This document shows, piece by piece, positions 31,463-41,059 of a stretch of DNA of 64,000 nucleotides. Each line of letters starts with the position of its first letter. Positions within the stretch are counted from its first letter, which is position 1. Source of the DNA: Bacteroidales bacterium. GTDB lineage: Bacteria > Bacteroidota > Bacteroidia > Bacteroidales > WCHB1-69. Under the pieces are notes generated by a model, which saw only the letters and a list, made by a program, of their open reading frames with translations, did not search any database and had not been told where the DNA came from. Made by a program: the position numbers and the translations under genes. Location of the stretch: positions 1 to 64,000 of the forward strand of contig JAFPVR010000010.1 in assembly GCA_017395245.1 (NCBI GenBank). Reading direction: 5' to 3'.

Positions 31463-33763
31463 TTACAGAATTGTGATGGATCCTTTGTGGTTGGAGGAAA
31501 CGCCTTCGTAATCGACGATGTAGAGTGTGTACGTGTAGGTGGCGCCAACGAAAAGTTTGCCGTTCTCGGTGCCGTTCCACTGGAAGTCTTTGTTGGTCGT
31601 GTGGTAGACAATCTCGCCGTTGCGGTTATAGACGGTAAACTCCAGTTCTTTGATGAGGTTTTTTTGCGGGATGTAGAAGTAGTCGTTAATACCGTCTATA
31701 TTGCTGGGTGTGATGGTGTTGGGCAGATTGAGGAAGGGCTTGCAGGCCGGGATGTTGATGGTGCCGGGCGGGTCAGAAACGCAGCCTTCTCCATCTACCA
31801 CGACTACTGAGTAATTGCCGGGCTCGGTGATGGTGATGTTCGGGGTGTTTTCACCAGTGTTCCACTTGTACTCGGCCACATCGCTCTCCGTCACCGCTGA
31901 CAGCGTGGTGGTGAACTCGTCGCAGAAATCAAGGTCGAACGCGATGGAGACTTTCGGCTTGCGGATGACAAGGGTGACGTCGGACAGACTGTCGCAGCCG
32001 TTCCAGGCCTGGCTTACGTAGGTGACGCGGCGCGTGCCTTCGGTGGACCAGGTCTGTGTGTCGCCGAAATATTCGGGATCGAAGACGTAGGGCAGTTTCT
32101 CCTCGCAGGTGTAGATGGTGTCGTGGCCGTAGGATTTCTCTATGGCTGACAGGTCGAGTTGGATTTCCCGAATCAGCGTGTCGAAGCAGAGTTGTGCCGA
32201 GTCGGAGATGGCTATTTTGATGGTAGCCACACCGTTTGCGTCAATGGTCGTGGAATCAAACGTGAATGTCGGATCCAGTTGGTTGGGGTTGCCGAGCGGG
32301 ATGAAGTTGTTGTAGCGTTTCACCCACCATTGGATATGCTGGGTGCTTTGCATTGCGGTGTCGTATGTACCACCCTGTGAAGGAGGTGTGGTGGGCGGCG
32401 TGATGACATAGATGCGGCTGGCGTCTTGGAACTGTACCGAGAGGTCGCAGTTGTCGAAATTCTGCACAAAGTCGAAATCGGGCTCGAGGTAGTAGGACTT
32501 GATATGCGCTTCATAGATGAACGGCACGCCGGTATAGGATTTCATCTCGCAGCGGTAGTAAGGGTAAACCTGGGTTTGGTTTCGGTCGATAAACACACCG
32601 TTCTGACCTTGTGGATAGATGCCGGGAGCGGGATCCGACAAATCCCAGAACTTGTTGGTGGCGTCGGCGGAGTCGTAGCCGTAGTGCCACTCGTAAGTAC
32701 TTTCCACGAAACCCCATGGCACGGAGAGGTGGATGTTCTCGTCGCCGCAGGCATCGACTTTCATCACGCCGGGGATGACCTTGGCGGTGAACAATCCGTA
32801 GGCCCAGTGCGCCGTTGCACTGCATCCGTAGGTGAAGATGCGCAGTTTCACGGACTTGTGTGGCTCGAATTGTCCTTGTGCGTTCACGTTCATAGCGGCC
32901 TGGTTTCTTAAATTGAAAGCCAAAGGTTTATATTCGAACCACTCTACCGGATAGGAACTGCTGGCACCGCTGGTCTGGCTGCCCGGACATTCACGATAGG
33001 GGAATGTGGTGGGTGTGGCGTGACCATAGCTGTTCTGTCCGATCCAATAGTAGGTGGTGATACCGTAGTCATCGGGGTCGCTGTGTGTGTCGCTGCCGGC
33101 ACCGCAGCCGCTGGGCCAAGCTAAAAATTGCGAGTAAGGCCAGTTGGTGTTGTTCACCGGATTGGCGGAACTTTGCGAGGCTTGGGTGGGGTAATAGCCG
33201 AGTTGCAGCAGCTGGTTCGTTTCGCCGTCACGCACCTCGATGTAGAACTGCGGGTTGCGCAAGGAGCCGCAACCGGATTCCACGCCATGCGTGCTGTTCA
33301 CATTCTGGATAGCGAAGGAGAACATGACCAACAGGGTGCTCAACGTGTCCTCCGGATAGAACCAGTACTCGATTTGCGCGGCTTTGTTGCAGGTGCTGTT
33401 GCTGTTACCGCATCCGATACGGATGGCCGCCTCCTGATACTCGCCCGGGGTGCCGCTCCACGCCTGGGGAAGGTAGTTCTCGTGGATGTATTGGTTACCC
33501 ACCTGATAGCAGCGGCACGGATCAGCCGTGTTCGTGGTGATGATCGCGTGTGAGGAAGAACTTCCCGACCCGTTGATACCGATGGAGGTCGGGTTGTTGT
33601 ACGAGCTGCCGTACTTGCACTGCGCGTAAGGGTGCTGTGCATCGCCTAACGTGTTGAAATCCAGCGGACCCATGGAGGGCTGCCAAGCCTGGTAGTTATA
33701 GCCCTGACCGAAGCAGATTGTGGTCAAAATGCTGATAATCAGCAAAATGTATATTTTTTTCAT
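31463..33763 (-). CDS. Large secreted protein with CHU_C (type B) sorting domain
   Basis: A 766-residue T9SS cargo. The start at 33763 heads a signal peptide (MKKIYILLIISILTTICFG); an ATG eight codons upstream is less likely. The N-terminal half contains a region rich in Trp, Tyr and Cys (NYQAWQPSMGPLDFN, CRCYQVGNQY, YWFYPEDTLS). Ig-like repeats follow, with IYTCEEKLPYVF and YKWNTGENTPNITI, and the protein ends in a gliding-motility-type domain (LPNTITPSNIDGINDYF ... YTYTLYIVDYEG). No enzymatic motif is seen; adhesin or surface-layer role is inferred. Confidence 0.78.
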   Translation of the reverse strand: MKKIYILLIISILTTICFGQGYNYQAWQPSMGPLDFNTLGDAQHPYAQCKYGSSYNNPTSIGINGSGSSSSHAIITTNTADPCRCYQVGNQYIHENYLPQAWSGTPGEYQEAAIRIGCGNSNSTCNKAAQIEYWFYPEDTLSTLLVMFSFAIQNVNSTHGVESGCGSLRNPQFYIEVRDGETNQLLQLGYYPTQASQSSANPVNNTNWPYSQFLAWPSGCGAGSDTHSDPDDYGITTYYWIGQNSYGHATPTTFPYRECPGSQTSGASSSYPVEWFEYKPLAFNLRNQAAMNVNAQGQFEPHKSVKLRIFTYGCSATAHWAYGLFTAKVIPGVMKVDACGDENIHLSVPWGFVESTYEWHYGYDSADATNKFWDLSDPAPGIYPQGQNGVFIDRNQTQVYPYYRCEMKSYTGVPFIYEAHIKSYYLEPDFDFVQNFDNCDLSVQFQDASRIYVITPPTTPPSQGGTYDTAMQSTQHIQWWVKRYNNFIPLGNPNQLDPTFTFDSTTIDANGVATIKIAISDSAQLCFDTLIREIQLDLSAIEKSYGHDTIYTCEEKLPYVFDPEYFGDTQTWSTEGTRRVTYVSQAWNGCDSLSDVTLVIRKPKVSIAFDLDFCDEFTTTLSAVTESDVAEYKWNTGENTPNITITEPGNYSVVVVDGEGCVSDPPGTINIPACKPFLNLPNTITPSNIDGINDYFYIPQKNLIKELEFTVYNRNGEIVYHTTNKDFQWNGTENGKLFVGATYTYTLYIVDYEGVSSNHKGSITIL

Positions 33764-33844
33764 ATCGATAGATTTTTCATAAAACAATACTATAACGAAT
33801 TAACTTCGCAATTGTTGCAGATTTTTTTCATAAAAAAACGATAG

Positions 33845-35737
33845 TTATTGACCATTGTCCGCCAACCAGCGCATCACCGCCACAATTTGCGGTTCCTCGT
33901 ACCTTTTCGACAGTTCGGAAAGCATCTCCTTTGGGGTCATCCCTTGTTGTCGTAAGTCTTTTATCTCATTGGAAATCAGTTCGAAAGATTTGTTCCGAAT
34001 CCGTTCGATCTGGTTTCGGCGGCAGACGTCGCACTCGCCGCAAGGGGTGCTGTCCCACTCACCGAAATATTGCAGCAGCAGCTGGCTTCGGCACACATTG
34101 TCGCATTTAACGTAATTTTCCACCGCTGCCAATCGCTCTTCCGCCTTTTCCTTTCGGAAATCGTAGACTTTTTTGTCGAAATAAAGATATTTTTCGTCAA
34201 TTCTATCCTTTAGGAAGACTAATAGCGGAATATTGCTCAGCGGCTGGTAGGATAGGATTTTTTCGCTTCGTAATGTTTTAAGTTGCTCAACGACAGCCTC
34301 TTCCGTTGTCTCCAAACGGTTGGCGATGAGCCGTTCGTCAATGTCGGTGTATTGCGAAAAGACACCGCTGTAGGAGCGAAGGATGACGGTGATGAGCGGC
34401 TCGAAATCGGGCTTTTCCTTTTGATACTTAAGCAGTTGGTCGCCATTGAGCTGGAACAGGATTTGCGACTTTTCGCGCAGGTGTTCGGAGATGAGGATGA
34501 CACCGATGTTCTGCAGCAGTTTGAGGGCGCTGAAGTACTGTGTGGCGTTCATCTTGACGGTCCGGGCGTGCTCGTCCATTGAGAAGGGGTAGATTTTGCC
34601 TTGGCCGGTGCCGAGTTCGATGTGGTGACTCTGGCAAAGTTCGCGGTAGACCTCGCGCACGCGGTCGAGCTCGGGGAAGGTGAACGTGAAGTTGCGTTTG
34701 AGCTGGGCGATGTCGTTGTGGTCGTAAAGCAGGATGGCGACCGCCGCCTTCTCGTCTCGGCCGGCGCGCCCCGCCTCCTGGAAGTAGGCCTCCAAGGTGT
34801 CGGGCAGGTCAATGTGCACCACGAAGCGCACGTCCGGCTTGTCGATGCCCATTCCGAAAGCGTTGGTGGAGACCATCACGCGGGTCTCGCCCTTCATCCA
34901 GCTTTGCTGCTTGCGGTCTCGTTCGCGGGGGTCGAGGCCGGCGTGGTAGTGGTCGGCAGAGATGCCGTTATTGCGCAGGAACTCAGCGGTTTCCGCTGTC
35001 TTTCTTCGGTTACGCACGTACACGATGCCCGAACCTGGATAACGGTTCATGATTCGCAGCATTCGGCTGTTCTTGTCCTCCTCGTTGACCACAAAATAAG
35101 TCAGGTTCGACCGTTTGAAGCTCTTCTGGAAGACGTTTTCGGTCTTGAATTCCAGCCGCAGCTGGATGTCCTTGACCACCTCGGGAGTGGCGGTGGCGGT
35201 GAGCGCTAACACGGGCACCTTAGGAAAGACCTTGCGAATCTTCGCGATTTCGAGGTACGGTGGTCGGAAATCGTAGCCCCACTGCGAGATGCAGTGCGCC
35301 TCGTCGACGGCAATCATCGAGACGGGCATTCGCTCGAAGTTGACCTTAAAGCTCTCGGTCTGAAGGCGTTCGGGAGAAACATAGAGGAAGCGGTATTCGG
35401 GGTCGAAGAGGCAGTTGTCGATGGTGGCCTCGATTTCGCTCACCCGCATTCCCGAGTAGATGGCACCGGCCTTGATGTGGCGGTCGCGGAGGTGCTCCAC
35501 CTGGTCCTTCATGAGTGCGATGAGCGGGGAGATGACGATGCAAAGGCCGCCTTTCACGAGCGCGGGAACCTGGAAACAGATGGATTTGCCGCCGCCGGTG
35601 GGCAGCAGCGCTAACGTGTCGTGCCCCTCCAACACCGACAGGATGATGTCCTCCTGCAACGGCCGGAAGCTGTCGTAGCCCCAATGCTTTTTGAGGACGG
35701 CGCGTGCCTGGTGTCGGAAATCGGTGGAGGTGGTCAT
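33845..35737 (-). CDS. recQ: ATP-dependent DNA helicase RecQ
   Basis: A 630-residue superfamily 2 3'-5' helicase for repair and recombination. Motif I LLPTGGGKSICFQVPAL, motif II AVDEAHCISQWGYDFRP, motif III LALTATAT, motif VI QEAGRAGRD, and the RecQ zinc site CDNVCRSQ ... CGECDVC are present. A winged-helix (RQC) domain follows; an HRDC domain is not evident, the remaining tail being short (about 60 residues). Many Bacteroidetes encode two RecQ paralogs, with and without HRDC. Confidence 0.93.
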   Translation of the reverse strand: MTTSTDFRHQARAVLKKHWGYDSFRPLQEDIILSVLEGHDTLALLPTGGGKSICFQVPALVKGGLCIVISPLIALMKDQVEHLRDRHIKAGAIYSGMRVSEIEATIDNCLFDPEYRFLYVSPERLQTESFKVNFERMPVSMIAVDEAHCISQWGYDFRPPYLEIAKIRKVFPKVPVLALTATATPEVVKDIQLRLEFKTENVFQKSFKRSNLTYFVVNEEDKNSRMLRIMNRYPGSGIVYVRNRRKTAETAEFLRNNGISADHYHAGLDPRERDRKQQSWMKGETRVMVSTNAFGMGIDKPDVRFVVHIDLPDTLEAYFQEAGRAGRDEKAAVAILLYDHNDIAQLKRNFTFTFPELDRVREVYRELCQSHHIELGTGQGKIYPFSMDEHARTVKMNATQYFSALKLLQNIGVILISEHLREKSQILFQLNGDQLLKYQKEKPDFEPLITVILRSYSGVFSQYTDIDERLIANRLETTEEAVVEQLKTLRSEKILSYQPLSNIPLLVFLKDRIDEKYLYFDKKVYDFRKEKAEERLAAVENYVKCDNVCRSQLLLQYFGEWDSTPCGECDVCRRNQIERIRNKSFELISNEIKDLRQQGMTPKEMLSELSKRYEEPQIVAVMRWLADNGQ

Positions 35738-35767
35738 GGATTAATGGTTAGAATGTGTGGACGGACT

Positions 35768-35795
35768 GTAGAGACGCAAAATTTTGCGTCTCTAC
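35768..35795. repeat. 28-bp palindrome, family A, forming a stop codon
   Basis: Arms GTAGAGACGC, centre AAAATTTT. On the minus strand its first GTAG supplies the TAG stop codon (complement of 35792-35794) of the bifunctional nuclease gene. Confidence 0.92.
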
Positions 35796-36424
35796 GCCCC
35801 TCTCTTATCAATTTCCTCTTGGATTTTCGCCGCCATCTCGTAATTTTCCTCGTCGATGGCGTTCTGCAGCAGGTCTTTGAGCTCGGATAGCGACATGGTT
35901 TCCCATTCTGTTTCGGCAGTTGGGGCATTTGGCTGTCCAGGGGTGGGAAATCCGCCAAATTCGGCATCGGTCTCATACTCGTCGGCGTTGCGGGCCACCT
36001 GCAGAAGCTCCTCGAACAATTCTTTGCGGAAGAATACAGGCAGTTTGGCATGCAGGGCGATGGCCACCGCGTCAGACGGGCGCGCATCGACGTTGAAATA
36101 GACCCCTGTGGGAGACTGGATGACGATAGAGGCGTAGTAGATGCCGTCGTGGAAATCGTCGATGGAGACGAACTCGAGGTTGTAGTCGGGAATGTGGTCG
36201 GTGAGCAGATCGGCGAAGAGGGTGTGCGTGAGCGGACGCTGCGGCAGCCGCCCGTGCTTCTCGCCCAAAATCGCCCGCGCCTCGTTCAGCCCGATGATGA
36301 TGGGCACGTAGCGGGTCGCGTTGAACTTGTCGGTCAGGATCAGCGAGAACGCCTCGCTGGCGTGCGCCGCCGACCGCACGTCCAAGACGTCCACTTCGAT
36401 GTATTCTATGTCGTTGATTCGCAT
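35792..36424 (-). CDS. Bifunctional nuclease (DUF151) with UVR domain
   Basis: A 210-residue protein: residues 1-140 are the DUF151/BFN domain (SLILTDKFNATRYVPIIIG, RPLTHTLFADLL, VDARPSDAVAIALH), and the C-terminus (about 175-205, LKDLLQNAIDEENYEMAAKIQ) is a UVR motif like that of UvrB/UvrC. BFN proteins from plants cleave RNA and DNA; bacterial roles are not settled. The combination DUF151-UVR is usual in Bacteroidetes. The stop codon comes from a palindromic repeat, and a TTTAGAC heptamer tract lies upstream of the ATG. Confidence 0.87.
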   Translation of the reverse strand: MRINDIEYIEVDVLDVRSAAHASEAFSLILTDKFNATRYVPIIIGLNEARAILGEKHGRLPQRPLTHTLFADLLTDHIPDYNLEFVSIDDFHDGIYYASIVIQSPTGVYFNVDARPSDAVAIALHAKLPVFFRKELFEELLQVARNADEYETDAEFGGFPTPGQPNAPTAETEWETMSLSELKDLLQNAIDEENYEMAAKIQEEIDKRGA

Positions 36425-36445
36425 GTTTCTATGAATAGAGACGTA

Positions 36446-36466
36446 AGACTTTAGACTTTAGACTTT
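36446..36466. repeat. AGACTTT heptamer tract
   Basis: Three exact AGACTTT units upstream of the bifunctional nuclease gene. Confidence 0.75.
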
Positions 36467-36561
36467 GGGGGTCTTTCGTTTTTGCGTCTCAAAATGCACA
36501 TAAAGTCTTTTACGCTTTTTCTTCTTATAATAAAATCATAGCGGTCTTACTTCCAACATCT

Positions 36562-36611
36562 TGAGTTTCAAGTTTCAAGTTTCAGGTTTCAAGTCTTAAG
36601 TCTAACGTCTA
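36562..36611. repeat. Heptamer array that includes the purL stop codon
   Basis: Read on the minus strand, units TAGACTT, AAGACTT, GAAACCT, GAAACTT, GAAACTT follow each other. The first TAG (complement of 36602-36604) is the purL stop codon. Confidence 0.85.
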
Positions 36612-39600
36612 AAATATGCCACGGCATTCGCGAAAATGTCCTGGCACTTGTTGCCGTCGATGTTCTTGTAGAGGTTGCGGCCCTTGCGCTCGCTGTGACC
36701 CATCTTGCCGAGGATCAGGCCGTTGTCGGAAACGATGCCCTCGATGGCATAGAAGGAGCCGTTGGGGTTGTCCTCGGGATCCATGCTTACCTGGCCGTTC
36801 TCGTCGCAGTATTGGAAGGCGACCTGACCGTTTTCGAAGAGCTGTTTCGCCAACTGCTCCGACACCACGAACTTGCCTTCGCCGTGGCTGACCGCGATCT
36901 GGTGGACGTCGCCCTCACTGAAGGAGGCGAGCCACGGGGAATTGGTGCTGCCCACGCGGGTGCGTACGATGCGGGAGATGTGGCGGTTGATGTTGTTGCG
37001 GTAGAGGGTGGGGGAGTCGGGCGTGACCTCGCCGAGCTTGCCGAACGGCAGCAATCCCGACTTGACGAGCGCCTGGAAGCCGTTGCAGATGCCGAGCACC
37101 AAACACTTGCGGTTGAGCAGGTCTTCCACCGCCGCTTTCACCTTCGGGCTGTTGAGCACATTGGCGATGAACTTGCCGCTGCCGTCGGGCTCGTCACCCA
37201 AGCTGAAACCGCCGGAAAGCGCGAGAATTTGCGACTCGCGGATGGCTGCTGCCAACTCGTCGATGCTGTGCTCGATGGCCGCTTCGTCCAAGTTCTTGAA
37301 GACCAAGATGCGCGTTTCAGCACCCGCATCCTCGAACGCTTTCGCCGTGTCGTAGTCGCAGTTGGTGCCGGGGAAGACGGGCAGAATCACCTTCGGTTTG
37401 CTGACCTTTTTGGCCGGTACGGCGTTGTTGTTCTGTGTCTTACGGGCAAACTCTGCACCCACGGAAGCCGTCTCATTCGGGGCGGTCTGCGGGTAAAGTT
37501 TCGCATAGAAACCGCGCCAAGCTTTCAATAATTCCACCTTGTCGAGTTTCTCGCCATTGACCACGAAATCGTCGGCCACTTTGCCGAGTTCGATGGCGAA
37601 CGGCGCATTCAGCTTCTCCGTGGTTTCCACGATGAAGCTGCCATAACCGTAGGCGAAGAGATCCTTATCGGTCTGGATATCAAAGCCTAAGTCGTTACCG
37701 AAGCTCATCTTGGCCAGTGCTTCCGCGATGCCGCCGAATTGCAGCGTGAACGCGGAGACAATCTTCTGGTCCAGAATGTTCTGGCGCATAAAGTCGAATA
37801 TCTCGCAAGTATGCTGAATATTCGGGATATCGTTCTCTAACTTATTTTCAATGAGGTAAATATAATTGCCCTTCTGTTTGAATTCCGGCGAAATGATGTG
37901 GTCGGAATTCTCGGTGGTGATGGCGAAGGAGACAATCGTCGGGGGTACGTGCATGTCTTTGAAGGTGCCGCTCATGGAGTCTTTACCGCCCAAAGAGGCG
38001 AGCGCGAAGGATTTCTGCATCCAGAAAGCACCCAACAGTGCGGAAAGCGGTTTGCCCCAACGGGTGGCATCCTTGCCGAGTTTTTCGAAGTATTCTTGGA
38101 AAGTGAAACGGATCTTGTGGTAGTCACCGCCGGCCGCCACAATCTTCGACATGGCTTCCAATACGGCCATCACACCTGCGTGGTACGGCGAACGGATGGC
38201 GATGAACGGGTTGTAGCCGAATGCCATAATGGAGGCGAGGTTCGTATGTCCATGACGCACAGGTAGTTTCTGTGCGCTCACCTGCGTCTCGGTCAGCTGG
38301 TCTTTGCCACCGAAAGGCATCAGTACGGTGGAAGTGCCGATGGTGGCATCGAACATCTCGATAAGACCCTTTTGGGAAGCCACATTCGGATTCGTAAGGC
38401 AACTTTGCCACTTCTCTTGCATTGTTCTACCTTGAATATCAGCGGATTTCATCACGTCGTCTGCCACAGGGGCAATCTTGGCGACCACCTGCTGGCGCAC
38501 GCCGTTGGTGTTGATGAAGTCGCGACTGAGATCGACGATGGTCTTGCCGCGCCAGGTCATCGTCAGGCGGTTGTCGTCTGTCACCTTGGCGATGATGTTG
38601 GCCTCAAGGTTCTCCTCGCGGCAGTATTGGAAGAAGGCGTCCACATCTTCGGGGGCAACCACCACGCTCATGCGCTCCTGCGACTCGCTGATGGCGACTT
38701 CCGTGCCGTTCAGACCTTTATATTTCGTGCGGACGGTGTCCAAATCGATGGTCAGCCCGTCAGCTAACTCGCCGATAGCCACACTTACACCGCCCGCGCC
38801 GAAGTCGTTGGACTTTTTAATGAGCTTCGTCACCTCAGGACGGCGGAACAGGTGCTGGATTTTGCGCTCCTCGGGGGCATTACCCTTCTGCACCTCGGCG
38901 GCGCAGGTGTCTAAGGATTTCTCCGTATGTTCTTTCGAGGAACCCGTGGCGCCTCCAATACCGTCGCGACCGGTACGACCACCGAACATGATGATGATGT
39001 CGCCGGGCTCCGGACGCTCACGACGCACTTGGTTCTCGGGAACAGCACCCACCACGGCACCAATTTCCAGTCGTTTCGCCTGGTAGTCAGGGTGGTAGAT
39101 TTCACGAACGTGCGTGGTGGCCAGACCGATTTGGTTGCCGTAGGATGAATAGCCGGCGGCAGCGGTCTTGGAAATCACCGACTGCGGGAGCTTGCCGGGC
39201 AGCGTGGCGGAAATTGGGGCGTTGATGTCGCCCGCGCCCGTAACACGCAGTGCCTGATACACATAGCTACGACCGCTCAGCGGGTCGCGGATGGCGCCGC
39301 CCACGCAGGTCGCCGCACCGCCGAACGGCTCGATCTCCGTCGGGTGGTTGTGCGTCTCGTTCTTGTACATCAGCAGCCAGTCCTCTTCTATGCCATCCAC
39401 ATCCACCTTCACGCGGATGCTGCAGGCGTTGTTCTCCTCGGAAATCTCCTTGTCGGGGAGGTTGCCGCGTTTGTATTCGTATTTGCCGTTGATGGAAGCC
39501 AGATCCATCAGCGTGACCGGACGTTGCGTATCCTTGCCGTACATCTCGTCGCGCACGGCGAGATATTCCCGCAACGCATTCTCTATCTGCTCTTTGTAAA

Positions 39601-40318
39601 TATTGTCACCCTCCGTCTGGATGTCGGTGATGGCCGTCTCGAAGGTCGTGTGACGACAGTGGTCGCTCCAGTAGGTGTCCAACAGCTTGACCTCGGTATC
39701 GGACGGGTCGCGCTTTTCATCGTTGGCAAAATATTGCTGGATGAACTTCAAATCCTCCAGCGACATGGCCAATCCCATCTTGCCGTGGAAATCGCGAAGC
39801 TGTTCCTCGGTCCAGGTCCGGAAACCGTCGTATATCGGAACATCCTGGACTTCTGGATTTTCCGTCAGCTCCAAACGGGCCATGTCTTTCTCGCGGGCCT
39901 CCACCTCGTTGATGCAGAACTTCTTGACACGCTTCCACTGGTCGTCGGTGAGGTTGCCGTCAATCACGTAGAGGTTCGCGCTCTTGATGACCGCTTCTGT
40001 CTTGGGGTTCAGCAACTTAAGGCACTGCATCGCGCTGTCGGCCCGCTGGTCGAACTGTCCGGGCAGGAACTCCACGGCGAAGTATTTGAGCCCGTCCAAC
40101 GGAAATTCGTGGAAGACCTCGTCGGTCACGGGTTCGGAGAAGACCACGCTTTCGGCCTTCGCGAGCAGGTCCTCCTCTATATTGAAAATGTCATAGACCT
40201 TCAGGTGCCGAAGGTTTCTGATATCAAGGTTAAAATTCTGGTTCAAAGTGGCTTTCAGGCTTTCTGCCTCGACCTGGAAGCCGGGTTTCTTTTCTACAAA
40301 GACACGGGCGTCACGCAT
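36602..40318 (-). CDS. purL: phosphoribosylformylglycinamidine synthase, single chain
   Basis: A 1238-residue enzyme for the fourth step of purine synthesis: FGAR, glutamine and ATP to FGAM. The N-terminal PurS-like part (1-150) is followed by two AIRS-type ATPase repeats (YWSDHCRHTTFE, NETHNHPTEIEPFGGAATC, GGKDSMSG) and a C-terminal class I glutaminase: FPGTNCDYDTAKAFEDAG, the nucleophile Cys in LGICNGFQAL and the catalytic His in VSHGEGKF. This is the large form shared with proteobacteria and eukaryotes. A TATCTTTG box lies at 40343-40350. Its stop codon belongs to a heptamer repeat. Confidence 0.96.
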   Translation of the reverse strand: MRDARVFVEKKPGFQVEAESLKATLNQNFNLDIRNLRHLKVYDIFNIEEDLLAKAESVVFSEPVTDEVFHEFPLDGLKYFAVEFLPGQFDQRADSAMQCLKLLNPKTEAVIKSANLYVIDGNLTDDQWKRVKKFCINEVEAREKDMARLELTENPEVQDVPIYDGFRTWTEEQLRDFHGKMGLAMSLEDLKFIQQYFANDEKRDPSDTEVKLLDTYWSDHCRHTTFETAITDIQTEGDNIYKEQIENALREYLAVRDEMYGKDTQRPVTLMDLASINGKYEYKRGNLPDKEISEENNACSIRVKVDVDGIEEDWLLMYKNETHNHPTEIEPFGGAATCVGGAIRDPLSGRSYVYQALRVTGAGDINAPISATLPGKLPQSVISKTAAAGYSSYGNQIGLATTHVREIYHPDYQAKRLEIGAVVGAVPENQVRRERPEPGDIIIMFGGRTGRDGIGGATGSSKEHTEKSLDTCAAEVQKGNAPEERKIQHLFRRPEVTKLIKKSNDFGAGGVSVAIGELADGLTIDLDTVRTKYKGLNGTEVAISESQERMSVVVAPEDVDAFFQYCREENLEANIIAKVTDDNRLTMTWRGKTIVDLSRDFINTNGVRQQVVAKIAPVADDVMKSADIQGRTMQEKWQSCLTNPNVASQKGLIEMFDATIGTSTVLMPFGGKDQLTETQVSAQKLPVRHGHTNLASIMAFGYNPFIAIRSPYHAGVMAVLEAMSKIVAAGGDYHKIRFTFQEYFEKLGKDATRWGKPLSALLGAFWMQKSFALASLGGKDSMSGTFKDMHVPPTIVSFAITTENSDHIISPEFKQKGNYIYLIENKLENDIPNIQHTCEIFDFMRQNILDQKIVSAFTLQFGGIAEALAKMSFGNDLGFDIQTDKDLFAYGYGSFIVETTEKLNAPFAIELGKVADDFVVNGEKLDKVELLKAWRGFYAKLYPQTAPNETASVGAEFARKTQNNNAVPAKKVSKPKVILPVFPGTNCDYDTAKAFEDAGAETRILVFKNLDEAAIEHSIDELAAAIRESQILALSGGFSLGDEPDGSGKFIANVLNSPKVKAAVEDLLNRKCLVLGICNGFQALVKSGLLPFGKLGEVTPDSPTLYRNNINRHISRIVRTRVGSTNSPWLASFSEGDVHQIAVSHGEGKFVVSEQLAKQLFENGQVAFQYCDENGQVSMDPEDNPNGSFYAIEGIVSDNGLILGKMGHSERKGRNLYKNIDGNKCQDIFANAVAYFRR

Positions 40319-40342
40319 ATTCTTGAATTTCTAAAAACGGCG

Positions 40343-40350
40343 CAAAGATA
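40343..40350 (-). promoter_or_regulatory. -7 box of purL
   Basis: TATCTTTG on the minus strand, 24 bases upstream of the ATG; a GGGTTAT heptamer tract (40360-40381) lies just behind it. Confidence 0.75.
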
Positions 40351-40510
40351 CAATTTTTTGGGTTAAGGGTTATGGGTTATTGAAGCGGGGTTCCTCAAAA
40401 AAACGTAACAGCCACCTTCATAATCTCTTACAAAGTTTCTTTACAATCAATAGTTAACCAACAGATAGAAATTATTTTGCAGTTGCAACAAAACGTGTCT
40501 GAGAAAATTG

Positions 40511-40518
40511 TATTATTG
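40511..40518 (+). promoter_or_regulatory. -7-like box for the BECR-like gene
   Basis: TATTATTG, one base off the consensus TAnnTTTG, only about six bases upstream of the ATG at 40524, implying a leaderless or near-leaderless transcript. Confidence 0.5.
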
Positions 40519-40523
40519 CCGAC

Positions 40524-41033
40524 ATGAAAACGGAAGAAAATGTTTTTTCAGATTTTATCACAAATGATTGTAGATTAAAATATTACAAAGGATCACTGTA
40601 TCGATTTGCAAGCGATTTGTTGTCGCGTGGACGAGGAGAAGGAAGCGTTTGTCGAATATGTAAGATCCCGTCTGCAATAGCGGAAGACATGAAATCGAAA
40701 GGATTAGAGTTGCTTTCTAAGGATATAATTGTAACGCAGCGGCAGATTTTCAAATACCGGAAACACCCAAAGATAACTAAAGGTGCGAATATTCCTGTGG
40801 AGGATTATTCGATCATTGAATCGGCATTGAAGAATCCTATGCACATATATGAGGACACGGTTCAGAAGAGTCTTGTGTATGTGTGTACGCACCCATACTG
40901 CGATAAACGGCTTGTGAAAGTTGTAGTGGAACCAAATTACAAAAGCCACGGGTCGGTGGTGAACCTTGCAAAATCATGGGGAATTGTGGAAAAGAGCAAA
41001 ATGAATGGAATCCAGTACCAAGTAATACAATAA
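40524..41033 (+). CDS. Small protein, possible PBECR/BECR-fold nuclease
   Basis: A 169-residue protein I cannot assign firmly. Its C-terminal half, from VTQRQIFKYRKHPKI through YSIIESALKNPMHIYEDT to a run of beta strands (KSLVYVCTHP, RLVKVVVEPN) and VVNLAKSWGIV, follows the pattern of phage-associated barnase/EndoU/colicin-like (PBECR) nucleases: a histidine or lysine early, a short 'nP' helix and a four-strand sheet. Candidate active-site residues are His and Lys near residue 87-93. The N-terminal half is basic. The gene is AT-rich, stands alone with a near-leaderless promoter and its own terminator, and points at an aberrant tRNA-like gene. Nuclease function is inference. Confidence 0.5.
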   Translation: MKTEENVFSDFITNDCRLKYYKGSLYRFASDLLSRGRGEGSVCRICKIPSAIAEDMKSKGLELLSKDIIVTQRQIFKYRKHPKITKGANIPVEDYSIIESALKNPMHIYEDTVQKSLVYVCTHPYCDKRLVKVVVEPNYKSHGSVVNLAKSWGIVEKSKMNGIQYQVIQ

Positions 41034-41058
41034 AGGAGGCACAAAAGGCCTCCTTTTG
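41032..41058 (+). terminator. Terminator of the BECR-like gene
   Basis: Perfect nine-base stem AAAGGAGGC / GCCTCCTTT, seven-base loop, followed by T residues; overlaps the TAA stop codon. Confidence 0.85.
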
Positions 41059-41059
41059 A

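Noticed and set aside
39344..40366. 340-residue open frame on the plus strand
   Set aside because: Antisense to the N-terminal part of purL and runs across its promoter.
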